Positions 1 to 9,251 are shown, counted from the stretch's first letter. The stretch is DNA of 64,000 nucleotides from Labilithrix sp. (GCA_019637155.1 JAHBWE010000004.1:124001-188000); one strand, 5' to 3'. Program-made: numbers and translations. Notes: generated from the letters alone by a model not told the origin.

Positions 1-2666
1 ACCGTGACGGGCGCGGCCGCGGGCGCGAACGCCGCCGCGGTCGCCGTGATGGTGGGCGCCGACGGGCCGAGGTCCGTCATCGTCGCGTCGGCGGCGGCGT
101 TGAACGGGAGCGCGCCGTCCTTCGCGAACGCCTTGCCGGCGAAGAAGCGCGTCGTGTCCGTCGAGGCGGCGAGGTCTCCCCAGTCGGCGAGGCCGCCGAA
201 GACGACGCCGGCGTCCTTCGCGAGGAAGGCGTCGACGAAGCCGAGCGAGATGCCCTCCGTCTTCGCGCGGTAGACCTTGCCGTCGAGGGCGCGGCCGAGC
301 GCGTCGAGGCGGAGGAGGAACGTGCCCGGCACCCCCGCGCTGCGCATGTCGCTGCCGACCACGACGTAGCCGCTCGACGGCAGCGGGAGGATCGCGGTCG
401 GGGTGATGAAGGACTCGCCGCCGAGACGGAAGGACGCGGCGTGTCGGAGCGCGCCGGCGCGGTCGAGGACGATCGTGAGCGCGGCGTTCGCGAACGTGTG
501 GCCGTCGCTCGCGGGGACGAGGAGGTCTCCGTTCGCCGCCTCCGCGAGCGCGCCGACCTGGCAGGTGCCGTTGTCCGACGTCGAGGCGAGCTTCGTCGCG
601 AAGCCGATCGCGCCGTCCGGCTTGAGGGAGAAGACGACGCAGCGCGTGTCGAGCTGCGCCGCGCCGGGCTCGTCCTCGCCCGCGACGACGAGGTCCCCGG
701 CCTGGTTGTAGATCGCACGTACCGCGCGGAGGAACTCCGCTTGCACGCCGGACGAGGTCGCGTAGCCGAAGCGCTGCGCGCGCTCGACCGCTCCGTTCGG
801 CGCGAGCTCCGCGATCACGATCGCGTTGTCGAAGTTGTTCCCGTATTCGCGGATGCCGAAGACGAGCGCGCTCCGATCGTCGGGTCCGGTGACGCCCATG
901 CGCAACGTCGCGACCTCCTCGCCGTTCACCGGCACGGTGTACCGGTAGGCGCCGGACAACGTCCGGTTCGGCGCGAGGCGCGCGACGTCGCCGCTCTCGA
1001 AGAGGAGCCACGTCCCGAGGTCGTGCCGGACGAGCACGTCCGAGAGCGCGCGCGGCACGTCCTTGTCGTCCTCGCGCGCGAGGAAGCGGTGCGCGGTGAG
1101 CTGCGCGCCGTCGATCGTGAAGCGACGCGCGACGGTGCTCGGCGAGGCGACGGCCCAGAGGTTGCCGTCGGCCGCGAGCGCGAGCCGCGCGCGCGCGTTG
1201 TGCGGATAGGCCGAGAACTTGTAGTGATGGCCCGGCTCGTCCCAGCGCTGCGCCCACGGCACGAAGGGCGGGTTCGCGAGCGTGTCGTCGGCGGGGATGC
1301 CGGGCGGGAGGGTGCCCGGCGGCGGCGCGGTGCACGGACCCGCCGCGACCTGCTGCAGCGGGAACACCTCGAACGTCTTCGACTTCGAGAAGATCGTCCC
1401 GTCGAGCCCGAAGATGGCGGCGACCTTCGCGACGTCGGCGCCGATCTCGGGGCTCCCCGTGATCTTCTGTCCGATCGCGGCCCACGGGAAGCGCACCTCG
1501 AAGCCGGCGGTCCCGTCGATCCCGACGCTCGCGCGGTAGCAGTCGGCGTCGCGCGTGCGGTCGACGTCGAGCTCGCTCACGAACTCGACGCCGAAGGTGG
1601 GGCCGATCGCTCCGTACGCGAGCATCTTGAGCTTCGGCCCGATGCTCGTCGACGTCCGCGCGTCGAGGAAGGCCTCCACCTTCGAGACCTCGAAGACCTG
1701 CTTCGGCTCCGCGCTGAGGTGGAGGCCGCTCGAGGTCGACAGCGTGCCCCCGACCGCGAACCCGACCTCGGAGTGTCCGGCGATGCGGCTGAAGCTGCCC
1801 GCCTTGCCCTCGCTGTGGCCCTCGAAGGTCAGCTCCGGGAGGAAGACGAGCGGTCCGATCGGGATCGGATCGAAGGTCTTTCCCTCTCCGATCTGAAACT
1901 TCGCCGTCTTGTACGGGATCGATGCCGCGCCGGACTGATCGAACGTCGTCGCGACGCCGGCCTTGAACTCCATGCTGACCGAGAGCTCGGGGACCTTCAG
2001 GTCTGGGCAGCCCGGCGCGAGCCCGAACGTCACCGTGCACTTCAGCAGCTTGTCGAGGCCGTCGATGATCAGATCGACGAAGCCCCAGTCGAAGCGGAGG
2101 TCGAACGAGAGCTCCACCCCGCCTTCGTAGAGGTTCTGGAGGCGGAGCTGGTTCTCGAGCGTGCCGGGGTCGTTGTCGCCGTCGAAGACGAGCTCGTCGA
2201 TCTGCTTCGTGCCGCCGACCTCGAAGATCTTCGCGAGCGGGCGCGTGCGCGGCGGCGGCGCAGGCGCAGTCCCCGACGTGTCGAGGCGCCGTTCGAGGTG
2301 CACGTCGAGCCGCTTGAACGCGAGCTGGAGCGGCACCATGACGGTGTCGACCCGTGTCTTTCCTCCCTCCGTCGTCGTCCCGCGGACGAGGCGAAGGAGG
2401 CCCTTCGGCGTCTTCTCGCTCACGCCCGCGAGGAGCACGTCGCCGCGCGCGAGGGTGGTGCCGAAGCCCTCGTCGAACGTCAGCGTCTGCGAGGCGTCCG
2501 CGCCCGGCGCGAGGGCGGCGAGGGCGGCGGCGTCGAGCATCTTCGTGCGCGGACCGAGCTCGAAGTCGATCCGGTCGGCCGCGCCGTCGCCGGCGGGGGC
2601 CGAGCTCGAGTCCGAACAGCATGTGAGGAGGAGAAGGAAGAGGGCGAGGACGGCGAGCTTCTTCAA
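1..2666 (-). CDS. Large secreted lipoprotein, partial (C-terminus beyond window)
   Basis: The minus strand is open from a TTG at 2666 to the left edge (about 888 codons, no stop). The N-terminus is MKKLAVLALFL followed by Leu residues and a Cys-Cys pair near residue 17, which reads as a lipoprotein signal although the lipobox is imperfect. The first ~450 residues are a beta-rich region without a recognised domain. The second half contains recurring blocks of the type 'gdlvvaG', 'nGdllvpa' and 'sgyvvvGsd', resembling delta-60/beta-propeller repeats common in myxobacterial cell-surface proteins. An ATG lies just upstream in another frame, so the TTG start is an inference from the signal peptide. 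Divergent from the O-antigen ligase-like gene. Function unknown; a cell-surface propeller lipoprotein is the best description. Confidence 0.7.
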   Translation of the reverse strand, partial: MKKLAVLALFLLLLTCCSDSSSAPAGDGAADRIDFELGPRTKMLDAAALAALAPGADASQTLTFDEGFGTTLARGDVLLAGVSEKTPKGLLRLVRGTTTEGGKTRVDTVMVPLQLAFKRLDVHLERRLDTSGTAPAPPPRTRPLAKIFEVGGTKQIDELVFDGDNDPGTLENQLRLQNLYEGGVELSFDLRFDWGFVDLIIDGLDKLLKCTVTFGLAPGCPDLKVPELSVSMEFKAGVATTFDQSGAASIPYKTAKFQIGEGKTFDPIPIGPLVFLPELTFEGHSEGKAGSFSRIAGHSEVGFAVGGTLSTSSGLHLSAEPKQVFEVSKVEAFLDARTSTSIGPKLKMLAYGAIGPTFGVEFVSELDVDRTRDADCYRASVGIDGTAGFEVRFPWAAIGQKITGSPEIGADVAKVAAIFGLDGTIFSKSKTFEVFPLQQVAAGPCTAPPPGTLPPGIPADDTLANPPFVPWAQRWDEPGHHYKFSAYPHNARARLALAADGNLWAVASPSTVARRFTIDGAQLTAHRFLAREDDKDVPRALSDVLVRHDLGTWLLFESGDVARLAPNRTLSGAYRYTVPVNGEEVATLRMGVTGPDDRSALVFGIREYGNNFDNAIVIAELAPNGAVERAQRFGYATSSGVQAEFLRAVRAIYNQAGDLVVAGEDEPGAAQLDTRCVVFSLKPDGAIGFATKLASTSDNGTCQVGALAEAANGDLLVPASDGHTFANAALTIVLDRAGALRHAASFRLGGESFITPTAILPLPSSGYVVVGSDMRSAGVPGTFLLRLDALGRALDGKVYRAKTEGISLGFVDAFLAKDAGVVFGGLADWGDLAASTDTTRFFAGKAFAKDGALPFNAAADATMTDLGPSAPTITATAAAFAPAAAPVT

Positions 2667-2741
2667 GGCGGCTCATCATGGTGCCGCATCGCCCCGCGCG
2701 GCATCGTCCAGGTGGACGAAGTCTTGCTGTGCTGCGAGGCC

Positions 2742-4484
2742 ATGCTCGATGACACGGCGACGCTCGACGAACGGATCCTCGGAGATAAAGAGGAGAAGGA
2801 AGAGGATCCGGCGCCGGAAGGGACACGTCACGGGACGAGCTTCAAGAGCGCATCGACGGTCGCACGTGAGGCAGAATTCGCCGATCTCCACGACCGGGTC
2901 CAGAAGCACTACGGCGCCTTCGGCGAGAAGCCGCAGCGCGTAGAGATCGACGATCGCGTCGTCTTCGCGGACAACGGCTGGAAGACGACCACCTCCGTCA
3001 TCGGCGGCGTCTTCCTCGCGTCGGCGTTCCTCTGGTTCGCGTCGCACCCGCGGTTCGCCAGCCCCGGCGCCTGGGCGAACAGCTTCCGCCTCGACTCCGC
3101 GTTCGCGGTCGTGTGGATGCCGCTCCTCGCGTGGGCGATGGCGCGGCTGCCGCTCCAGAAGAGCCTCCGCATCTACCTCGCGCTCGCGCTCTTCATCGAG
3201 CCGTTCAGCGAGGTCATGTTCCGGGAGCTCGGCGAGGGCGGCTACTGGAACTCGGTCATGTGGCCGTCGGCGGTCGCGTACTTCGGCACGCTGAAGGAGC
3301 TCGCCGGCGTCCCCGGGGCGTCGTTCTCGACCTTCCTCGTCGTCACCGGCTTCTTGCTCCATCGCGCGATCAGCACGAAAAAAGTGGGCTACACCGAGCC
3401 GCCCGCCTTCGCGAAGGGCGCGCTCCTCGTCTTCCTCTCGAGCGTCGTCACGCTCGCGGTGTACGGCCTCCTTCGCGGCGGCCAGACGGACTGGACGTTC
3501 CGCCAGACGATCCACATGCTGCAGCTCCCGATCGTCGGGCTCCTCTTCTTGTACGCGCTGCGCGTGCCGGAGGACCTCGCCGCGGTCGGCACCGCGTACG
3601 TCGTCGCCGCGCTCGCGCGCTCGGCGCTCGTCGTCTTCGTCTACTTCGGCGTGTGTATGCCGCAAGGCATCACCGCGATGCCGGGGAAGCCGGAGTGGTG
3701 CACGAACCACTCCGACACGGTCCTCTTCGTCAGCGCGCTCGTCATCCTCTTCGCGCACGCGCTCGAGCAGCGGCGGAGGCACGTCACGCTCCGCGCGCTC
3801 GGCCTCGGCGCGTTCATCCTCTTCGCGATCGTCCTCAACAACCGGCGCCTCGCGTTCGTCAGCCTCGCGATCGCGCCGTTCCTCATCTACCTCGCGCTCG
3901 ATCCGTCGAAGCGGAAGCGCCGCGTGACCGCCGCGCTCCTCCTCGCCGCGCCCGTCCTCGCCGGCTACGTCCTCGTCGGCTCGGAGGTGAGCTCGAGCTC
4001 CGCCGTGTTCAAGCCGGCGAAGAGCATCGTGTCCGTGCTCGACCAGAAGGACGCGTCGTCGCTCTCGCGCGACATCGAGAACGAGAACCTGATCTACACG
4101 CTGCAAGAGAGCCCGGTCGTGATGCGCGGCTTCGGCCACGAGTACGACTACTCGCCGGCGAACCCGCCCGTCGACCTGACCGACACGTTCAAGAACTATC
4201 GCCTCATCGCGCACAACGGCGTGCTGTGGCTCTGGTCGATCGCGGGCGTGCTCGGGTTCACGCTGATCTGGATGATCTATCCGCTCGCCGGGACGATGGC
4301 GATGCGCGGGTACCGATCGGCGGAGACGCCGCTCGAGCGATCGGCCGCGCTCGCGGCGCTCGGCATGGTCGCGGTCTGCGTCATCCAGATCTGGGGCGAC
4401 CAAGGGCTCAACAGCTACATGACCTTGATCACCTTCGGCGTCGCGTTCGCCGTGGCGTCTCGTCTCGCCGTGCGTGCTGCGTGA
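2742..4484 (+). CDS. O-antigen ligase/polymerase-like multi-pass membrane protein (Wzy/WaaL type)
   Basis: A 580-residue protein with a charged cytoplasmic N-terminus of ~75 residues followed by roughly ten hydrophobic segments. Near residue 490 it has the HNGVLWLW signature after a periplasmic loop, typical of the Wzy_C/O-antigen ligase superfamily, which polymerises or ligates lipid-linked glycans in the inner membrane. The ATG at 2742 is preceded by GAGG; an in-frame GTG at 2712 is possible. The open frame continues far upstream, but the upstream part is the antisense of the lipoprotein gene and has no family resemblance. A kinase and a Wzz-like co-polymerase lie downstream on the same strand, which supports a role in exopolysaccharide or capsule polymerisation. 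Ligase and polymerase cannot be told apart from sequence alone. Confidence 0.8.
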   Translation: MLDDTATLDERILGDKEEKEEDPAPEGTRHGTSFKSASTVAREAEFADLHDRVQKHYGAFGEKPQRVEIDDRVVFADNGWKTTTSVIGGVFLASAFLWFASHPRFASPGAWANSFRLDSAFAVVWMPLLAWAMARLPLQKSLRIYLALALFIEPFSEVMFRELGEGGYWNSVMWPSAVAYFGTLKELAGVPGASFSTFLVVTGFLLHRAISTKKVGYTEPPAFAKGALLVFLSSVVTLAVYGLLRGGQTDWTFRQTIHMLQLPIVGLLFLYALRVPEDLAAVGTAYVVAALARSALVVFVYFGVCMPQGITAMPGKPEWCTNHSDTVLFVSALVILFAHALEQRRRHVTLRALGLGAFILFAIVLNNRRLAFVSLAIAPFLIYLALDPSKRKRRVTAALLLAAPVLAGYVLVGSEVSSSSAVFKPAKSIVSVLDQKDASSLSRDIENENLIYTLQESPVVMRGFGHEYDYSPANPPVDLTDTFKNYRLIAHNGVLWLWSIAGVLGFTLIWMIYPLAGTMAMRGYRSAETPLERSAALAALGMVAVCVIQIWGDQGLNSYMTLITFGVAFAVASRLAVRAA

Positions 4485-4600
4485 CGCGGCGGGATGAGAC
4501 CGTGCGCCGCTCGTCCGTCAACGCCGCGAATGGATGGAGCATTCGTAACGGACCCGCCAGCGCGAGCGTTGGCACCGCACATGCTCTTCGTTCCCGCGTC

Positions 4601-6145
4601 ATGGCTCAGAAGGAAGACCGCCGGCTCCACACCATCATCGGCGGCAAGTGGCGCGTCGACGCTCTGCTCGGCAGCGGCTCGATGGCCTCGGTGTACGCCG
4701 TCACGCATCGGAACGGCGCCAAGGCCGCGCTCAAGATCCTCCACCCCACCCTCTGCACGGACCCCAAGGTCTGCGAGCGCTTCCTCGGCGAGGGCTACCT
4801 CACGAACCAGGTGAAGCACTCGGCGATCGTCCGCGTCCTCGACGACGGCATGACGGACGACGGCTGCGTCTTCCTCGTCATGGACCTCCTCGACGGCAAG
4901 ACGCTCGAGGCGCTGCGCCAGGAGCGCGGCGGTCGCATCGACGTCGCCGAGGCGCTCGACGTCGCCGACGCGCTCATGGACGCGCTCCACGCCGTGCACG
5001 CGGCGGGGATCGTCCATCGCGATCTGAAGCCTCAGAACGTCTTCGTCTGCGAGGACGGCGACGTGAAGCTGCTCGACTTCGGCGTCGCGCGCGTGCTCGA
5101 GACCTCGAAGTCGCGGAACAAGATGTCGCTCTTCGGGATGGTGCTCGGCACGCCGTCGTTCATGTCGCCGGAGCAGGCCGTCGGCGCGCGCGACGAGATC
5201 GACCACCGCGCGGACATCTACTCCCTCGGCGCGACGCTCTTCACCGCGCTCACCGGCGAGACCGTCCACCTCGGGCCCCACGTGCAGGCGAAGCTCCTCG
5301 CGGCGGGTACGGTGCAGGCGCGCTCGATCTCGCTCGTGAAGCAGGACCTCCACCCCGCGCTCGTGAACGTGATCGACACCGCGCTCCGCTTCGACAAGGC
5401 GGACCGCTGGCAGTCGGTCGACGCGTTCCGCCGCGCGCTCCGCGACGCACGTCGCGCCGCGGGCCTCGGCGACGCGGCGCCGGTCTCGATGCGTGCGGCG
5501 CCCGCGCGGCGGACGTTGCCGTTCCCGGCGCCGGAGCCGTTGTCCGAGCACCCCGAAGGACACACCGGCGCGGCCGCGGCGCTCCCGGTCGCGATCGCGC
5601 GCGCGCCGATCGCGGGCGTGAGCGAGGACGAGCTCGACGATGAGGCGCCCGCCGACGCGAGCTACCCCGCGGTCGGCGGCACGGTTCGGTTCGAGGACAC
5701 GAACGCGCTCATGTCCCAGCTCGCGCCGAAGCGCGCCGGCACGAGCCTGTGGCTCGTGAGCTTCGCGATGCTCGCGGGCGCGATCGGCCTGATCGCGTTC
5801 TTCGCGTCGGAGAGCAGCTCCTCCGAGGCGCGCGCGCACGACCGCTCGCACGACGAGCCCGCGCTGGTCCCGGCGACGCTCACGTCCGCCGTCGCCGACC
5901 CGCTCCCGGCGCCCGTCCCGGCCTCGACGGGGATGGTCATCGGCGATCCACTCCCCGAGGCGCGCGAGGCCGGAGCTCGGCCGATCTCTGCGATCGCGCC
6001 GCCTCCGGCGTGGCATCCGCCGCGTTCGTCGGCCCGGAATCCGCCGCCCCCCCTTCCTTCTCCTGCCCCGGCGAGCCCGGAACCGCCGCCGGCCAGCACC
6101 CCGGCGGCTCCGGCTTCGTCCGATCCCTTCTCGACTCCCGAGTGA
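4601..6145 (+). CDS. Transmembrane Ser/Thr protein kinase (PknB/Hanks type)
   Basis: A 514-residue Hanks kinase. Gly loop GSGSMASV at ~24-31, ATP lysine in AALK (K45), catalytic HRDLKPQN (D141), DFG at 159-161, APE-equivalent MSPEQ, and the subdomain IX motif DHRADIYSLG. The kinase domain ends near 285 and is followed by a ~95-residue low-complexity linker. A single membrane helix lies at about 382-402, then a Pro/Ala/Ser-rich extracytoplasmic tail. The ATG at 4601 has no obvious Shine-Dalgarno, but it begins the conserved fold. It sits between the ligase/polymerase-like gene and the Wzz-like co-polymerase gene on the same strand, so polysaccharide-assembly proteins are plausible substrates. 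That link is inference from position only. Confidence 0.92.
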   Translation: MAQKEDRRLHTIIGGKWRVDALLGSGSMASVYAVTHRNGAKAALKILHPTLCTDPKVCERFLGEGYLTNQVKHSAIVRVLDDGMTDDGCVFLVMDLLDGKTLEALRQERGGRIDVAEALDVADALMDALHAVHAAGIVHRDLKPQNVFVCEDGDVKLLDFGVARVLETSKSRNKMSLFGMVLGTPSFMSPEQAVGARDEIDHRADIYSLGATLFTALTGETVHLGPHVQAKLLAAGTVQARSISLVKQDLHPALVNVIDTALRFDKADRWQSVDAFRRALRDARRAAGLGDAAPVSMRAAPARRTLPFPAPEPLSEHPEGHTGAAAALPVAIARAPIAGVSEDELDDEAPADASYPAVGGTVRFEDTNALMSQLAPKRAGTSLWLVSFAMLAGAIGLIAFFASESSSSEARAHDRSHDEPALVPATLTSAVADPLPAPVPASTGMVIGDPLPEAREAGARPISAIAPPPAWHPPRSSARNPPPPLPSPAPASPEPPPASTPAAPASSDPFSTPE

Positions 6146-6202
6146 GCGAGACGGGCACGAGTGTAAAATCGAAGCTAAGCTGAACGACAAGACAAGGTAA
6201 CG

Positions 6203-7729
6203 ATGGCTCGTATCGAAGAAGCGACTCTCTTCCGGCCCGACCACAAACTCCAGATCGGCGGCGGCGGCGGCGGTGGCCGCACCCAACAAGGTGGCGGCGG
6301 CGGTAACCGCGGCGGCGGCAACGACGACGACGACGGACCGAACATCGCGATCAAGGAGCGGATCTCCGAGGCCGCGCGCTCGGCGAAGCGGCGCAAGGGG
6401 CTCTCCTTCGTCGTCGTGATGATCTGCGGCGCGCTCACGGTGCTCGGCACCATCTTCGCGCCTCGCAACTACGAGGTCGAAGCGCGCATCCTCGTGCAGC
6501 GCACGAACATCCTCACCGGTGGCCAGCAGCAGCAGCTCTCGCCGGAGGAGATGCGCAACGTCGCGAAGGAGTACGAGGAGCAGGTGATGGCGAAGGACAA
6601 CGTCGTCGCCATCGTTCGCCAGAAGAACCTCGTCGCGCGCTGGGACGACATGCGCCAGCCGCACCGCCGTCTCATCGACAAGATCAACCGCAAGATGGGG
6701 AAGGCCCCGTCGAGCGACGAGGACAAGTACGACGCGCTCGTGAACAAGATCCACAACAGCCTCAAGGTGTGGGTCGACGGCGCGACGGTCACGATCCGCC
6801 TCGAGTGGTCCGAGCCCGAGGCCGCGCGCGACATCGTCGAGGCGGCGGTGAAGAACTTCCTCGAGTCCCGCTTCCAGGCCGAGGTCGGCGTCATCCCCGA
6901 GCGCGTGAAGATCCTCGAGTCGAGCGTCGCCGCCGCGCACAAGGACCTCGAGATCGCGGCGACCGAGCTCGATCGCCAGCAGCGGGCGCTGAACCCGAAG
7001 GCGCGCTTCAGCATCATCATCCCGAACCTGCCCGCCGGCGTGAACGATCGCCCGGAGCCGGCGGACCCCGCGCTGAAGGCGAAGCTCGACGCGCTTCACC
7101 AGCAGATCGCGATCCTCCAGGAGGGCAAGATCCGGCGCGAGGCCGAGCTCCAGCAGGAGCTCATCGCGAAGAAGCAGCAGCTCGCGGAGGGGCACCCCGA
7201 GATCATCGCGCTCAAGCAGACGATCGAGCAGACGAAGCAGGACTCGCCGCAGGTCGCGAAGCTGAAGGCGGAGGAGCGCGAGCTCATTCAGGAGATCCAG
7301 GAGAAGAAGAAGGCGGCCGCGGCGGAGCGTGAGAACGCGCCCAAGCGCGCCGCGGCTCCGACGCCCGCGCCGGCCGCGCCCGAAACGCCGCAAGCCGGCA
7401 CGACGAAGAGCGTCCAGGAGGCGCAGGTCCAGTTCGACGCCGTCAACAAGAAGTACCAGGACCTCATCGCGCAGCTCGACGCCGCGCGCCTCGAGATGAA
7501 GACGGCGGAGGCGGCGTTCAAGACGCGCTACCGCGTCGTTCACCCCGCCGAGGTCCCCAACGCCCCGAAGCGCCCGGTCGGCCTGATCGCCATCGCGATC
7601 GGCGTCATGTCGACGATCGCCGCCGTGCTCGCCGTCGCCGCCCTCGCCGATCGCTTCTCCGGCATCTTCTTCGAGCCCCGCGACGTCCGCGACCGCCTAG
7701 GCCTCCCAGTCTTCGCGACTTTTTCATAG
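6203..7729 (+). CDS. Wzz-like polysaccharide co-polymerase / chain-length determinant
   Basis: A 508-residue protein with the PCP plan: a Gly-rich, Asp-rich cytoplasmic N-terminus, a first membrane helix at ~67-87, a long periplasmic coiled-coil region rich in Glu/Gln/Lys (~180-430), and a second helix at ~458-482 preceded by a Pro-rich stretch (NAPKRPVG). The C-terminal cytoplasmic tail, EPRDVRDRLGLPVFATF, resembles the family ending before a tyrosine-kinase domain. No Walker motifs follow, so it lacks a fused BY-kinase. AAGGT upstream of the ATG acts as ribosome site. Family role: sets chain length and gates export of Wzy-dependent polysaccharide. A dispersed repeat begins at its stop codon. 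Confidence 0.88.
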   Translation: MARIEEATLFRPDHKLQIGGGGGGGRTQQGGGGGNRGGGNDDDDGPNIAIKERISEAARSAKRRKGLSFVVVMICGALTVLGTIFAPRNYEVEARILVQRTNILTGGQQQQLSPEEMRNVAKEYEEQVMAKDNVVAIVRQKNLVARWDDMRQPHRRLIDKINRKMGKAPSSDEDKYDALVNKIHNSLKVWVDGATVTIRLEWSEPEAARDIVEAAVKNFLESRFQAEVGVIPERVKILESSVAAAHKDLEIAATELDRQQRALNPKARFSIIIPNLPAGVNDRPEPADPALKAKLDALHQQIAILQEGKIRREAELQQELIAKKQQLAEGHPEIIALKQTIEQTKQDSPQVAKLKAEERELIQEIQEKKKAAAAERENAPKRAAAPTPAPAAPETPQAGTTKSVQEAQVQFDAVNKKYQDLIAQLDAARLEMKTAEAAFKTRYRVVHPAEVPNAPKRPVGLIAIAIGVMSTIAAVLAVAALADRFSGIFFEPRDVRDRLGLPVFATFS

Positions 7730-7806
7730 TCAGGGGCTTCGCCCCCGACACCCCCACCCCGCGAACACGACCCTCCGCGCTTCGCGCGTCGGGTTGCTTC
7801 GCAACC
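7729..7806 (+). repeat. Dispersed triple-hairpin element, copy 1
   Basis: Three compact stem-loops, each closing on a TTC or TTC-containing loop: GGGGCTTCGCCCC with outer GTC/GAC (7729-7749), CGCGCTTCGCGCG (7776-7788) and GGTTGCTTCGCAACC (7792-7806), followed at ~7828 by GCGGGGCCCC. A similarly built element lies at 57315-57382. It abuts the stop codon of the co-polymerase gene and lies ~95 bases upstream of the beta-barrel gene. No U-tract follows, so it is not a classical terminator. Confidence 0.6.
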
Positions 7807-7901
7807 GCTGTGGCGGTCGCGTTCGCGGGGCCCCGAGCGCGACGTGCGCGAGCCTATTTTGTGACGCAACCTGCCGGAAAGAGCCAGTAAGGTAAGAGGC
7901 C

Positions 7902-9194
7902 GTGTTTCCGTTCTCCGCTGTCATGCATATGGACGTGGAGAACCAGGTGGCGGGGTCCATCCGGGCGGAGGAGCGTCTTCGGTCCGGTAGCGACATCAAG
8001 GCGGCGGAGACGGAGATCAACCCGCTCCTCCGCTACGACTACATCTGGAAGAACGGCACGAAGCACTTCGTCGCGCTCTACAACCCGCGCCTCATCTACA
8101 CGCGCTACTGGGATCGCCGGTTCCCGAACCCGAACCGCATCAACCCGAACACGCTCAACCAAGACGATCCGAACGACCAGCCGTTCTCGCAGCTGCACAA
8201 GTTCGGCGCCGGCTACGAGCAGATCGCGCCGCGGTGGCGGCTCTCGCTCTACGGCTACGGCGCGTACGGCACGATCTCGACGACCGCGCTCCTCGTCCAG
8301 GATCCGTGGGTCGGCGAAGGGCCCCCGCCGGACCCGAACCCGATCGTGCCTTCGACGATCGGCGCGCGCTTCACGCTCATCTTCGCGCAGGTGCAGGCCT
8401 TCGTCCCGATCAAGCTGAGCGCGCGCACGGCGCTCATCCCGGGCGCGACCTACAACGCGTTCGGCGGCGCCGACGAGCCGTCGCGCGGCGTCATCGCGTT
8501 CACGCGCGGACCGGGCGCGAGCCTCCAGCTCGATCACATGGCGACGCGCGAGGACCGCCTCATCACCACCCTAGGCGGGGCGCTCATCGACACGACCTTT
8601 CAGCAGGAGCGCGACGCGACCTCGATCTATCGCTCCGAGCTCCTCCAGGGTTGGCGCCACTACTTCAGCGACCACCTCACGTCGGAGATCGCCGTCGGCG
8701 CCTCGCTCGGCGGCGACGCGATCAACGGCTTCAACATCTTCTCGTCGGGGCAGGCGTGGATCGTCTGGGACTCGTGGACGGTCGCGCGCGTCCCGCCCGG
8801 CGCGGCGCCGTTCGGGGCGGAGCCGGGGCGCAAGGGGCACCTCCAGATCGGCGCGGTCGCGAAGGTGGGACCGTGGATCGACATCTTCTCCGGCGACCTC
8901 GAGCAGCGCGCGATCACGGGCGTCGCGATGAACTACGGCCTCGGCCGCTTCGCCTACCGCGCGTACCTCTCGCAGGGCCGCGTCATCAACACGCCGCGTT
9001 CGGTCGCGCAGTACCAGATCGTCCTCGGCGAGACGGGCGTCCGTTACAACATCATCCCCGAGGTCGCCGTCGACGCGGGCCTCCGCGTCGGCTACCAGGA
9101 CTTCGACAACGCGATCCGCTTCAACCAGCTCACGCAGATCACGGCGTTCGCGGGCCTCACGTACACCCCGCTGATGTACCACTGGAACCCGTAG
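7902..9194 (+). CDS. Outer-membrane beta-barrel, possible polysaccharide porin; signal peptide missing
   Basis: A 430-residue protein made of alternating amphipathic strands with aromatic belts (LRYDYIW, YNPRLIYTRYW, LSLYGYGAYG, VRYNIIP, GLRVGYQDF), typical of an outer-membrane barrel of about 16-18 strands. It directly follows the Wzz-like gene. In Myxococcus xanthus, barrels of similar size partner short Wza-like OPX proteins for polysaccharide export, and a short OPX is encoded at 27366. The only available start is GTG 7902, because an in-frame TAA lies at 7893-7895. The resulting N-terminus has no signal peptide and begins almost at the first strand. Either the 5' end was lost next to the inserted repeat or another start mechanism applies. 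Barrel confident; porin role inferred. Confidence 0.65.
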   Translation: MFPFSAVMHMDVENQVAGSIRAEERLRSGSDIKAAETEINPLLRYDYIWKNGTKHFVALYNPRLIYTRYWDRRFPNPNRINPNTLNQDDPNDQPFSQLHKFGAGYEQIAPRWRLSLYGYGAYGTISTTALLVQDPWVGEGPPPDPNPIVPSTIGARFTLIFAQVQAFVPIKLSARTALIPGATYNAFGGADEPSRGVIAFTRGPGASLQLDHMATREDRLITTLGGALIDTTFQQERDATSIYRSELLQGWRHYFSDHLTSEIAVGASLGGDAINGFNIFSSGQAWIVWDSWTVARVPPGAAPFGAEPGRKGHLQIGAVAKVGPWIDIFSGDLEQRAITGVAMNYGLGRFAYRAYLSQGRVINTPRSVAQYQIVLGETGVRYNIIPEVAVDAGLRVGYQDFDNAIRFNQLTQITAFAGLTYTPLMYHWNP

Positions 9195-9251
9195 CCGCTC
9201 GGATTGAAACAGGTTGCGCGGGCGGCTCGGCGGTGGCACGCCGTCGGGGTC

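Noticed and set aside
441..2700. Very long plus-strand open frame upstream of the O-antigen ligase-like gene
   Set aside because: Composition is Arg/Glu/Asp-rich antisense of the minus-strand lipoprotein gene; only the part from ~2742 on shows membrane helices and family motifs.
2676..4403. Minus-strand open frame of 575 codons
   Set aside because: Antisense shadow of the O-antigen ligase-like gene with charged, non-folding composition; no signal peptide or domain.
4415..7543. Minus-strand open frame of over 1000 codons
   Set aside because: Shadow of the kinase and co-polymerase genes on the plus strand, a common effect of high third-position GC.
7729..7749. Hairpin after the co-polymerase gene as a rho-independent terminator
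   Set aside because: No U-tract follows and a similar copy is found between divergent genes at 57315, so it is classed as a dispersed element.
9204..9251. TTG 9204 as start of the di-heme peroxidase
   Set aside because: It would place 16 basic/aromatic residues before a canonical lipoprotein signal; GTG 9252 gives the signal directly.
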